Below are positions 6,603 to 12,975 of a stretch of DNA of 13,867 nucleotides, piece after piece. Numbering within the stretch: the first letter of the stretch is position 1; every line of letters begins with the position of its first letter. Source of the stretch: Thermoleophilia bacterium. Lineage in GTDB: Bacteria; Actinomycetota; Thermoleophilia; Gaiellales; JAICJC01. Both the position numbers and the translations under genes were made by a program. The notes under the pieces are model-generated. The model saw only the letters and a list, made by a program, of their open reading frames with translations, was not told where the DNA came from and ran no database searches. The stretch covers positions 1-13,867 of the forward strand of contig JAICJM010000100.1 of NCBI GenBank assembly GCA_025928435.1. Reading direction: 5' to 3'.

Positions 6603-7376
6603 CTAGAGGTAGAGCCGATCGGTTGAGGCCTCTGCCTCGGCGGCCGCCCCCGCCGGGGCGAGGCCTCGCGCCCGGGCCAGCACGTAGGCCGCCGCGAAGC
6701 TGTCGCCGGCGCCCGTCGGGTCGGCATACGTCCCGGCGCCGGTGCCGGAGACCCGCACGACGCCCGCGGAGGTGGCCGTGAGAACGCCGTCGGCGCCCAT
6801 CGTGACGCACACCTCGGGGGCACCGAGCCCGAGCAGCGCATGGACGTCGAGCCGCTCACCCGCGGCCGCGACCGCCTCGCGATGGTTCAGCTTCAGGATC
6901 GCGACGCCGGCGATCGACGCCGGCGGGAACGGCCGCAGGCGCACCGGACCGGGCTCCGCACCCCGCGCCGGCCCCTGCCCGTCCAGGCACAGCCGGTGCC
7001 CGGCGGCGGAGAGCGCGGCGATCGTCTCGGGCGGGAAGTCCGACGCGCCCTGCGATCCCAGGTGCAGCCACTCGCACCCGGCCACGGCGGGCAGCACGTA
7101 CTCCTCGACGTCGGCGGCCGAGAACGGCAGCCCGAACCGGGCCAGCACCTGGCGGGTGCCTTCGCGGTGGTCGAGGCGGGAGCCGTAGGCGGGGCCGCCG
7201 GGGATGACGACGGCGTTCCCGGGGTCGGCGCCGCGGGTGACGACGACGCACTCGGCGCCGAGCGCCTCGACCGCCCGGCGGGCGTACAGGGGCGTGCCGC
7301 CGAGCCGCCGGCTCTCGCCGCCGTCGGCGCCCACCACCGTGTCGATCACGGTGTGGCCGAGGAGGCCGATCCTCAC
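6603..7376 (-). CDS. PfkB-family carbohydrate/nucleoside kinase
   Basis: A 257-residue ribokinase-fold protein that phosphorylates a small polyol, sugar or nucleoside with ATP. It starts at GTG 7376 with VRIGLLGHTVID. It has the N-terminal substrate-site stretch RLGGTPLYARRAVEALGA (24-41), the LKLNHREA segment (161-168, N164 and E167) and the signature DPTGAGDSFAAAYV (219-232) with anion hole and catalytic base D225. It is shorter than most PfkB enzymes (about 300 aa) and lacks part of the usual lid region, so I cannot assign a substrate. The GTG overlaps the histidine-kinase stop by 4 nt (GTGA), so it is probably translated with the two-component genes; that setting is unusual for a metabolic kinase. 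The frame extends upstream, but only as shadow under the kinase gene. Confidence 0.82.
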   Translation of the reverse strand: MRIGLLGHTVIDTVVGADGGESRRLGGTPLYARRAVEALGAECVVVTRGADPGNAVVIPGGPAYGSRLDHREGTRQVLARFGLPFSAADVEEYVLPAVAGCEWLHLGSQGASDFPPETIAALSAAGHRLCLDGQGPARGAEPGPVRLRPFPPASIAGVAILKLNHREAVAAAGERLDVHALLGLGAPEVCVTMGADGVLTATSAGVVRVSGTGAGTYADPTGAGDSFAAAYVLARARGLAPAGAAAEAEASTDRLYL

Positions 7377-8215
7377 TGTGTCGAGGCGCTCGCCGCCGGG
7401 AGCTCGAGCCGCACCGCTGACCACTCCCCCGGGCTGCGGTCGAGGGTGATGGCCGCGCCGATCTGGGTGGCCCGCTCCCGCATCATCCGGATGCCGATGC
7501 CGCCGGCGGGCGTCGCCGGCAGGGTGCCTCCGGCGTCCTGGACGGCCAGGGAGATGCGGCCCTCGTCGTGCTCGAGGCTGATCGAGACCGGCGGGCGGCC
7601 GTGGCGGGCCGCGTTGATCGCCGCCTCCCGCGCGATCTGGAAGATGGCGGTGTCGCGCTCGACGTCGCCCTCCCATCCCGCCGCCGGGCGGGAGAAGCTC
7701 GCGTCGACCCCGTACTCCTCGTGCACGGTCTCGGCCAGCGACCCGAGCGCCTGGAGCAGCCCCTGCTGCTCCATGACGACGGGGTGCAGGCGCGCGACGG
7801 TGCGGCGCAGGTCGTCCGCCGCCCCCGATGCCACGTCCTCGAGGCGGGCGAGCACCTCGTTGGCGCGGTCGACGTCGCCGTTTCGGATCGCGTCGCCGAT
7901 CACGTCGCACATCAGCCGCACGGCGGTCATCGTCTGCTGGGGGCCGTCGTGGAGCCGCATCGCGAGCCCGGCCCGCTCGTCGTCGAGGGTGTGCAGCATG
8001 ATGTCGAAGAGCTCGCGCTGCTCGCGGCTGCGCTCGGCCAGCGCATGCGTCGTGCGCAGCGCCCGGTCGATCGCGAACCAGGCCACGGCGACGGCCGCGA
8101 GCATGAGGGCGCCGTGGAGCCAGTTCGACGACGTGAGCACGACCAGGGCCACCACTGCCGCCGCGGCGGCGGCGGCGACGCCCGCCGTGAGCAGGCGCTC
8201 AGTCGATGAACTCAT
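7373..8215 (-). CDS. NarL-type sensor histidine kinase (HisKA_3/HATPase_c), membrane-anchored
   Basis: A 280-residue kinase. Two hydrophobic segments (about 8-28 and 33-50) with almost no periplasmic loop anchor it in the membrane, so there is no obvious external sensor domain. A dimerisation helix carries the phospho-accepting H89 in RLHDGPQQT, the HisKA_3 signature. The ATPase domain shows the N-box REAAINAARHG (N201), the G1 box VQDAGG (D227) and the G2 box GGIGIRMMRERA (238-249). It autophosphorylates on His and should pass phosphate to the regulator encoded immediately upstream, whose 3' end it overlaps by 17 nt. Its own stop overlaps the sugar-kinase start. The lack of a sensor suggests it reads membrane state or a partner protein, or receives its signal from within the cytoplasm. 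Confidence 0.92.
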   Translation of the reverse strand: MSSSTERLLTAGVAAAAAAAVVALVVLTSSNWLHGALMLAAVAVAWFAIDRALRTTHALAERSREQRELFDIMLHTLDDERAGLAMRLHDGPQQTMTAVRLMCDVIGDAIRNGDVDRANEVLARLEDVASGAADDLRRTVARLHPVVMEQQGLLQALGSLAETVHEEYGVDASFSRPAAGWEGDVERDTAIFQIAREAAINAARHGRPPVSISLEHDEGRISLAVQDAGGTLPATPAGGIGIRMMRERATQIGAAITLDRSPGEWSAVRLELPAASASTQ

Positions 8216-8864
8216 AGCGGAGCGCGAGCGCCACCGCCTGAGTGCGGGTGTCGGCTTCCAGCTTCGTCATCGCGTTTCGGACGTGCGTGCGCACCGTCTC
8301 GGGGCTGATGAACAGCCGCTGGGCGATCTCCGGGTTCGAGTACCCGTTCGCCAGCAGCCCCAGGATCTCGCGCTCGCGGCCTGACAGCGCCGGGAGCCGT
8401 TCGGTGGCCTTGGGGGCGACCAGCTCGGATGCAAGCGTCGGGTCGACGTACGCGCCGCCCTCGGCGACCCGCTTGACCGCGCGGACGATGTCGTCCGGCG
8501 GCGCGTCCTTGAGGACGTACCCGCGGGCGCCGCAGTCGAGGCCCTCGGCCAGGAGGCCGCGCTCGCCGTGCGCGGTGTAGAGGATCACCGCGATGTCGGG
8601 ATGCGCGGCGATGATCTTCCGCGTCGCCTCGAAGCCGTCCATGCCGTCCATGCGGACGTCCATGACGATCACGTCGGGGCGGCGCTTGTCGGCCATCTCG
8701 ACCGCGCCGTCGCCGGAGCCGCTCTCGCCGATCACCGAGATCTCGCGATCGCGCGTGAGGATCATCTTCACGCCCTCGCGGACCGCGGCGTGGTCGTCGA
8801 CGACGAGGCAGCGCACCTGGCTGCGATCGGCAGACGGCCCGTTGCCCGTATCGCTAGCGCCCAT
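8199..8864 (-). CDS. NarL/FixJ-family response regulator (REC-LuxR HTH)
   Basis: A 221-residue two-domain transcription regulator. The receiver (about 17-132) has D23/D24, phosphoacceptor D69 in VIVMDVRMDGMDG, T97 in YTAHG and K119 in GYVLKD. The LuxR-type helix-turn-helix (about 157-216) contains LSGREREILGLLANGYSNPE and the recognition segment SPETVRTHVRNAMTKL. It overlaps the cognate kinase by 17 nt and is the first gene of the minus-strand signalling operon. ATG 8864 is used; an in-frame ATG at 8879 would add MILRV, and neither has a clear ribosome binding site. The gene diverges from the cation efflux gene across a gap of about 66 bp, so it might control that promoter as well as its own; this is inference. 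Target genes are not readable here. Confidence 0.92.
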   Translation of the reverse strand: MGASDTGNGPSADRSQVRCLVVDDHAAVREGVKMILTRDREISVIGESGSGDGAVEMADKRRPDVIVMDVRMDGMDGFEATRKIIAAHPDIAVILYTAHGERGLLAEGLDCGARGYVLKDAPPDDIVRAVKRVAEGGAYVDPTLASELVAPKATERLPALSGREREILGLLANGYSNPEIAQRLFISPETVRTHVRNAMTKLEADTRTQAVALALRYEFID

Positions 8865-8918
8865 AACCCGGAGAATCATTGCACTTCGGGACGAAAAAAG
8901 GAAACGTCGCGTGCGCAA

Positions 8919-8924
8919 TACAAT
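8919..8924 (+). promoter_or_regulatory. Candidate -10 of a leaderless promoter for the CDF gene
   Basis: TACAAT ends exactly 6 nt before the ATG at 8931, identical in hexamer and spacing to the site at 1404. There is no Shine-Dalgarno, which fits a transcript starting at the ATG. The -35 region (8896-8901) is A-rich and does not match consensus; a GGAAAC at 8900-8905 looks like an ECF -35, but its spacing to any -10 is poor. Confidence 0.5.
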
Positions 8925-8930
8925 GGCGGC

Positions 8931-10280
8931 ATGTCGACCGCGCGGCGTACGGCGCTGGTCTCGCTCGTCGCAGCCGTCGTCCTCGTGGTGGTCAAGGCAG
9001 CGGTCGGGTTCGCCAGCGGCAGCCTCGGCGTGCTCGCCGAAGCGGCCCATTCCGGCATCGACGCGGTGGCCGCCGTGCTGACCCTGTACGCCGTCGGCGT
9101 GGCCGAGCGGCCGCCCGACCGGGAGCACCCCTACGGCCACGGCAAGGCCCAGCACCTGGCCGCCCTGGCCGAGGGCGCGTTCCTCGCCGGCGCCGCCGTC
9201 TGGATCGCCGTGGAGGCGGTGCTGCGGCTGCGGTCCGGCAGTTCTCCCGTGGACGCGCGCGCCTACGTCTTCGTCGTCGTGCTCTTCGTCCTGGCGGTCG
9301 ACGCCAGCCGGGCGACGCTGTCGCTCCGGCAGGGACGACGGGAGCGGAACGCCGCGCTGATCGCGAACGCCTGGCACTTCGGGAGCGACTTCATCGGCAC
9401 CCTGGCCGTGCTGATCGGCCTCGGTCTGGCGGCGGCCGGCGTCCCCGGCGGCGACTCGGTGGCGGCGATCTTCGTCGCGGCGATCGTGCTCGTGGCCGCC
9501 GTCCGCCTGGCGGCGGGCAACATCGACGTGCTGATGGACCGGGCGCCGCTGGGCCAGGCCGTGGCGGTCGAGCAGGCCGTGCGGGACGTGGCCGGCGTCG
9601 CAGACGTCCGCTCGGTGCGCGTGCGCGAGGCCGGGGGCGAGAGCTTCGCCGACGTCGTGATCGGCGTCTCCCGGCTCGAGGGGCTCGAGCAGATGCACGA
9701 CACCTCTGACCGGGTCGAGCAGGCCGTGCGCGAATCGCTCGGGCGGGCCCAGGTGCAGGTGCACGTCGAGCCGGCCCGGCTGGCCGAGGAGCGGCCCAAC
9801 GAGCGCGTGTCGGCCGCGGCGCGGCGGGTGCCGGGCGTCGTCGAGGCCCACAACATCACGGTGCTCGAGGACGCCGCCGGCCGCGCCGTGACGCTGCACG
9901 TGCGCCTGCCCGAGGACGCGACCCTGCGCCAGGCCGCCCAGGCGGTCGAGCGGCTGAAGCGCGAGATCCTGGCCGAGGTCGGGATCGCCCGGGTCTACGC
10001 GCACGTCGAGCCGTCGGCGCCCGACGCCCAGCCGGCGCACGACGTCAGCGGCACCGAGCCCGACGTGCGGGAGCGCGCGGCCGAGGCGGTGCGCTCCGTG
10101 GCCGGGACGGCGGGGGAGGTGGTCGTCTACCGCCAGGGCCGGCGGCTGCTCGTCGTCACCTCGCTCACGGCCGACCCCGCGATCACGGTGCGTGAGGCAC
10201 ACGCGCTGGCGAGCCGCGTCGAGGACGCCGTGCGCGAGGCGCTCGCGGCCGTCGACGACGTCATCGTCGAGGTTCGGTAG
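8931..10280 (+). CDS. Cation diffusion facilitator (CDF) transporter with three C-terminal dimerisation-like domains
   Basis: A 449-residue inner-membrane metal/H+ antiporter; usual CDF proteins are about 300 residues. The N-terminal 200 residues hold six predicted helices with the expected metal-site motifs HSGID (H40, D44) in TM2 and HFGSD (H149, D153) in TM5, plus the loop signature HPYGHGKAQHLA (66-77). The paired HxxxD/HxxxD arrangement is the pattern of Zn-type exporters such as ZitB/CzcD, so Zn(II) is the likeliest substrate, but this is inference. The cytoplasmic part contains three consecutive ferredoxin-like repeats at about 205-282, 288-362 and 376-449, ending VHVEP, AHVEP and VEVR. 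The first two keep histidines (H256/H278, H307/H323/H358) that could bind regulatory metal; the third has mostly lost them. No ribosome binding site precedes the ATG. Confidence 0.9.
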   Translation: MSTARRTALVSLVAAVVLVVVKAAVGFASGSLGVLAEAAHSGIDAVAAVLTLYAVGVAERPPDREHPYGHGKAQHLAALAEGAFLAGAAVWIAVEAVLRLRSGSSPVDARAYVFVVVLFVLAVDASRATLSLRQGRRERNAALIANAWHFGSDFIGTLAVLIGLGLAAAGVPGGDSVAAIFVAAIVLVAAVRLAAGNIDVLMDRAPLGQAVAVEQAVRDVAGVADVRSVRVREAGGESFADVVIGVSRLEGLEQMHDTSDRVEQAVRESLGRAQVQVHVEPARLAEERPNERVSAAARRVPGVVEAHNITVLEDAAGRAVTLHVRLPEDATLRQAAQAVERLKREILAEVGIARVYAHVEPSAPDAQPAHDVSGTEPDVRERAAEAVRSVAGTAGEVVVYRQGRRLLVVTSLTADPAITVREAHALASRVEDAVREALAAVDDVIVEVR

Positions 10281-10296
10281 GCCCGGAAACCCGAGA

Positions 10297-10368
10297 GGCC
10301 CCGAAGGGCCGCCGGGGCCCCATGGCAGGTGGGGTGGGGCCCCGGCGGTTCGCGCCCGAGGGCGCGAA
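10297..10368. terminator. Three tandem hairpins between converging genes
   Basis: The 94-bp gap between the CDF and protease stops contains three back-to-back inverted repeats: GGCCC-CGAA-GGGCC (10297-10310); a perfect 13-bp arm pair, CCGCCGGGGCCCC (10309-10321) and GGGGCCCCGGCGG (10336-10348), around a 14-nt loop; and TTCGCGCC-CGAG-GGCGCGAA (10349-10368). The first and second share two bases, so they are mutually exclusive at the edge. No T-tract follows on either strand. The position says bidirectional terminator. Confidence 0.7.
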
Positions 10369-10374
10369 TCTCAG

Positions 10375-11562
10375 CTATCCGCTCTGCGCCCCCAGGGTGA
10401 CGGGGACGGTCATCCGCGCGCCCTTGCGGACGATGCCGAGCGTGACGTGCGTGCCCGGCTTGAGGCCCGCGACCGCCTCGGCCAGATCGGAGAAGTGCGC
10501 GATCCGGTGGCCGTTGATGGACACGATCACGTCGCCGCCGACGGTGAGGGTGCGGCCGTCGATCGTTGCGGTCGCCGACCCGCCGTGCAGGCCGGCGTGG
10601 GCCGCGGGCGACCCCGGCCGCACGTTCCCGACGAGGACGCCGCTCGAGACGGGCAGGTTGAGCACGCGGGCGAGCGTGGCCGTCACCTGCGTCCCGGCGA
10701 TGCCGAGGTAGGTGTGCACCGCCCGGCCGCTGCGCACGATCTGGCGGGCGACGGAGCGGGCGGTGTCGATCGGCACCGCGAACCCGATGCCGATGTTGCC
10801 GCTCGTCGGGTTGTTCGTCCCGGTCAGGATCTGGTTCGTGATCCCGACGACGTGCCCGTACCGGTCGATCAGCGGGCCGCCCGAGTTGCCGTGGTTGATG
10901 GCCGCGTCGGTCTGGATGGCGTTGTAGATCTTGTAGCCCGGCTTCAGCGAGTTGATCTGGCGCGCCTTGGCCGAGACGATCCCCTCGGTGATGCTGCGGT
11001 ACTGGCCGAGCGGGTTCCCGATCGCGACCACCGGGTCGCCCACCTGCACCGACCGGACGCTGCCGAGCGGGAGCGGGTCGAGCAGCGAGCGCGGGGCCCG
11101 CGGCACGTCGAGCACCGCGACGTCGTCGATCAGGTCGTCGCCGACCACGTCCGCCTTGTAGGTGCCGCCCTGGCGGAAGCCCACGGTGACGGTGTGGGCG
11201 CCCGCGACGACGTGCGCGTTCGTGAGGATGTGGCCGCGGCGGTCGATCACGAAGCCCGAGCCAAGCGCCTGGCTGCGCTCCGTCTGGCTGGGCGCGAACG
11301 GGTCGAGCGGATCGCTGACCTTGCGCACGCTCGTCGCGTTCACGACGACGACCCCGGGCGCGTCGCGGCGGTAGATCTGGGCCGCGTTCAGCCCGCCCGC
11401 GGTCGAGGAGACGTTGACCGGCGCCTGGGCCTCGGCGACGCGGCGGATGGTCGTCGTCGACGAACCACCGACGCCGGCGCGCCCGAGTGCGACGGCGCTT
11501 GCACCCCCCACTGCGGCGGCGGCGACCACGAGCACCCCCTGTCGCACGTAGGCCGTCATCAC
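10375..11562 (-). CDS. htrA: HtrA/DegP-like membrane-anchored serine protease with one PDZ domain
   Basis: A 395-residue protein. A hydrophobic N-terminal segment (about 8-27) anchors or exports it, and a Ser/Thr/Ala-rich linker (about 31-60) follows. The trypsin-like domain has a complete triad: H117 in LTNAHVVAG, D147 in DDVAVLDV and S227 in NHGNSGGPL; the IGNPLG block lies between. A PDZ domain (about 285-392) begins YLGI, the carboxylate-binding loop, and contains GSPAAHAGL and GGDVIVSINGHRI. The family degrades or refolds misfolded envelope proteins, acting outside the membrane in Gram-positive-type cells. Start codons GTG 11562 and ATG 11559 are adjacent and in frame, and the choice is not decisive. 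The four-helix membrane protein lies 42 bp upstream on the same strand, so the two may be co-transcribed. The gene converges on the CDF gene. Confidence 0.93.
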   Translation of the reverse strand: MMTAYVRQGVLVVAAAAVGGASAVALGRAGVGGSSTTTIRRVAEAQAPVNVSSTAGGLNAAQIYRRDAPGVVVVNATSVRKVSDPLDPFAPSQTERSQALGSGFVIDRRGHILTNAHVVAGAHTVTVGFRQGGTYKADVVGDDLIDDVAVLDVPRAPRSLLDPLPLGSVRSVQVGDPVVAIGNPLGQYRSITEGIVSAKARQINSLKPGYKIYNAIQTDAAINHGNSGGPLIDRYGHVVGITNQILTGTNNPTSGNIGIGFAVPIDTARSVARQIVRSGRAVHTYLGIAGTQVTATLARVLNLPVSSGVLVGNVRPGSPAAHAGLHGGSATATIDGRTLTVGGDVIVSINGHRIAHFSDLAEAVAGLKPGTHVTLGIVRKGARMTVPVTLGAQSG

Positions 11563-11569
11563 GTACCGA

Positions 11570-11575
11570 GTTGTA
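11570..11575 (-). promoter_or_regulatory. Candidate -10 for the HtrA-like gene
   Basis: On the minus strand TACAAC (11575 to 11570) lies 7 nt before the GTG at 11562. TTCCCA (11597 to 11592) matches four of six -35 positions at a 16-bp spacer. The -10 is embedded in a small inverted repeat, CGTAC-N6-GTACG (11577 to 11562), that reaches the start codon and could be an operator. There is no Shine-Dalgarno. Confidence 0.4.
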
Positions 11576-11604
11576 CGCGGCCAGAATTGGCTGGGAATTT
11601 GCCC

Positions 11605-12006
11605 CTACGTGCGGACGCGCGCTTCGAGCCGGCCCGCGATCCAGGCCGCCAGGGCGACGAGGGCGAGCGCGGCCAGGTGCTCGGCCAGGATTCGCACCGA
11701 GCGCACCGCCGCCGAGCCGGCGCTCCAGTCGTCGGCCAGGTGGGCGAGCACCGCGATCGCGCCGACGACGCCGACCACGCCGGGCCACAGCCGGGCCGAA
11801 ACGCCCTCGAGCCACTGCGCCAGCCGGCCTGCGGCGAGCACCGCCGCCAGGATGACGGCGAGGCCGATCCCGTGTGCGAAGGCCGTCGACTGACGGTCGG
11901 CGCTGGAGGGATGCTGCTCCCACGCGTACGCCAGATGCGCCAGGACGACGATCACTGCGGGGACGGCCGCGGCGGCCGCATAGGTACGCACTCGTTCGGC
12001 GCGCAT
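11605..12006 (-). CDS. Four-helix membrane protein with internal duplication, unknown function
   Basis: A 133-residue, very hydrophobic protein with four likely membrane helices (about 8-28, 44-63, 74-92 and 106-127), basic ends and no recognised family. The motif VLAHLA followed two residues later by Trp occurs twice, at 21-29 and 86-94, and the following helices end AAGRLA and IAGRLE, so the protein looks like a two-fold repeat of a two-helix unit about 65 residues apart. The paired His and Trp in helices 1 and 3 are the most conserved-looking polar features. The ATG at 12006 is 22 bp from the divergent lipid-kinase ATG, and its 3' end is 42 bp from the protease start, suggesting an operon with the HtrA-like gene. 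It might be an envelope or quality-control partner, but nothing in the sequence proves that. Confidence 0.65.
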   Translation of the reverse strand: MRAERVRTYAAAAAVPAVIVVLAHLAYAWEQHPSSADRQSTAFAHGIGLAVILAAVLAAGRLAQWLEGVSARLWPGVVGVVGAIAVLAHLADDWSAGSAAVRSVRILAEHLAALALVALAAWIAGRLEARVRT

Positions 12007-12013
12007 CGGCGGT

Positions 12014-12020
12014 TATCGTA
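12014..12020. promoter_or_regulatory. Symmetrical bidirectional -10 element (membrane protein / lipid kinase)
   Basis: The 22-bp gap between divergent starts contains TTATCGTAG. Read on plus it gives TATCGT (12014-12019), 9 nt before the kinase ATG. Read on minus it gives TACGAT (12020-12015), 8 nt before the membrane-protein ATG. The two hexamers almost completely coincide on opposite strands. Neither gene has a ribosome binding site, and I see no convincing -35 for the plus-strand promoter. Confidence 0.5.
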
Positions 12021-12028
12021 GCGATGCG

Positions 12029-12943
12029 ATGCGCGTACGCCTCATCGTCAACGCGGCCGCCACGGGAGTGCGCGGCCCGGTGCTGGACGCCGTCATCGCA
12101 GCCCTCAGGGAGGCCGCCGACGTCGAGGTCGCCATGACCGAATATGCCGGCCACGCCACCGCGCTGGCAGCGGCGGCGACCGAGGACGCGGTGGTCGCCC
12201 TCGGCGGCGACGGCACCTACAACGAGGTCGTGAACGGCATCCGGGCCGGCGAGGTGATGGGCGTGCTGCCCGCAGGCGCCTCGTCGGTGTTCGCCCGCCA
12301 CCTCGGACTCGTGAACGACCCCGCCGCCGCCGCGCGCCAGCTGGCCGACGCCCTCAGGTCCGGATCGACCCGCTCCATCGGGCTGGGCGTCGCCGACGGG
12401 CGCGCGTTCACCTTCGCGGCGGGGCTGGGGCTCGACGCCGAGGCGACCGCGATCGTCGATGCGACCCGGCACGAGCGCCCCGGAAACGAGCGCCCGGGAG
12501 ACCTGCGGGTGCTTGCGACGGCACTTCGCGTCCTGCGCGCCGAGGGCTACGCGCTGCACGAGCGCATGACCCTGATCGCGGACGGCTCGTCGCACCGATG
12601 CTCGTATCTGGCGGTTGCCAACCAGCATCCGTACACGTTCCTGGGCCCCATCCCCGTGCGGGCGACGCCCCGGGCGGACTTCGAGCACGGGCTCGACGCG
12701 GTATTCACCCGCGAGCTGCGCGGCCGCCAGCTGTGGCGCCTGCCGGTGTACGCGCTGATCTGGCCCCGCCACGCCCGCCGCGGCAGCCGCCACGTCGGGT
12801 ACCTGCACGACCTGCACGCGTTTGCCGTCGAGTGCGACGAGCCGACCGCGTTCCAGATCGACGGCGAGTACGTCGGCCACCGCGAGCGGGTGCGGTTCTC
12901 CTACCGCCCGAACGCCATCCGGGTGCTCGTGCCGGCGCACTAG
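12029..12943 (+). CDS. Diacylglycerol kinase catalytic-domain protein (DagK/YegS/LCB5 family)
   Basis: A 304-residue lipid kinase of standard length. It starts MRVRLIVNAAATG, the nucleotide-site beginning of the family, has GGDGTYNEVVNG (59-70), then VLPAGASSVFARHLGL (79-94) where most members have a PxGTxNxFAR sequence, then GLGLDAEAT (132-140) and a C-terminal QIDGEYVGHRERV (276-288) with the conserved DGE. The family phosphorylates diacylglycerol or related lipids with ATP at the inner membrane face, recycling lipid or feeding phosphatidate synthesis; in actinobacteria it can also act on phosphatidylinositol-type precursors, so the substrate is open. The replacement of the usual Gly-Thr/Asn pair by Ala-Ser-Ser in the second loop is a small deviation. 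It heads a plus-strand group with the next two genes. ATG 12029 is the natural family start and has no ribosome binding site. Confidence 0.9.
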   Translation: MRVRLIVNAAATGVRGPVLDAVIAALREAADVEVAMTEYAGHATALAAAATEDAVVALGGDGTYNEVVNGIRAGEVMGVLPAGASSVFARHLGLVNDPAAAARQLADALRSGSTRSIGLGVADGRAFTFAAGLGLDAEATAIVDATRHERPGNERPGDLRVLATALRVLRAEGYALHERMTLIADGSSHRCSYLAVANQHPYTFLGPIPVRATPRADFEHGLDAVFTRELRGRQLWRLPVYALIWPRHARRGSRHVGYLHDLHAFAVECDEPTAFQIDGEYVGHRERVRFSYRPNAIRVLVPAH

Positions 12944-12960
12944 CGCCGGGACCGCGGGAT

Positions 12961-12966
12961 TATCAT
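12961..12966 (+). promoter_or_regulatory. Candidate -10 for the DUF4126-like gene
   Basis: TATCAT ends 9 nt before the ATG at 12976, the same spacing as TATACT before puuD and TATCGT before the lipid kinase. The 32-bp gap after the kinase stop has no ribosome binding site, so a separate near-leaderless transcript is plausible in addition to read-through. The -35 position falls on the kinase stop region and is poor. Confidence 0.4.
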
Positions 12967-12975
12967 TCGCCGGCC

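Noticed and set aside
6840..8384. A 514-codon plus-strand frame antisense to the PfkB, kinase and regulator genes
   Set aside because: All three minus-strand genes have intact catalytic motifs and overlapping starts and stops; the plus-strand translation is Ser/Arg low complexity.
8199..10202. A 667-codon minus-strand frame ending in the response regulator
   Set aside because: Only the final 221 residues from 8864 are the regulator; the rest lies antisense to the CDF transporter and reads as His/Arg/Asp-rich shadow.
10127..12940. A 937-codon open frame on the minus strand
   Set aside because: It runs antisense to the lipid kinase and out of frame with the HtrA and membrane-protein genes; its translation is Arg/Pro/Gly-rich low-complexity typical of high-GC shadow frames, while the other frames carry clear family motifs.
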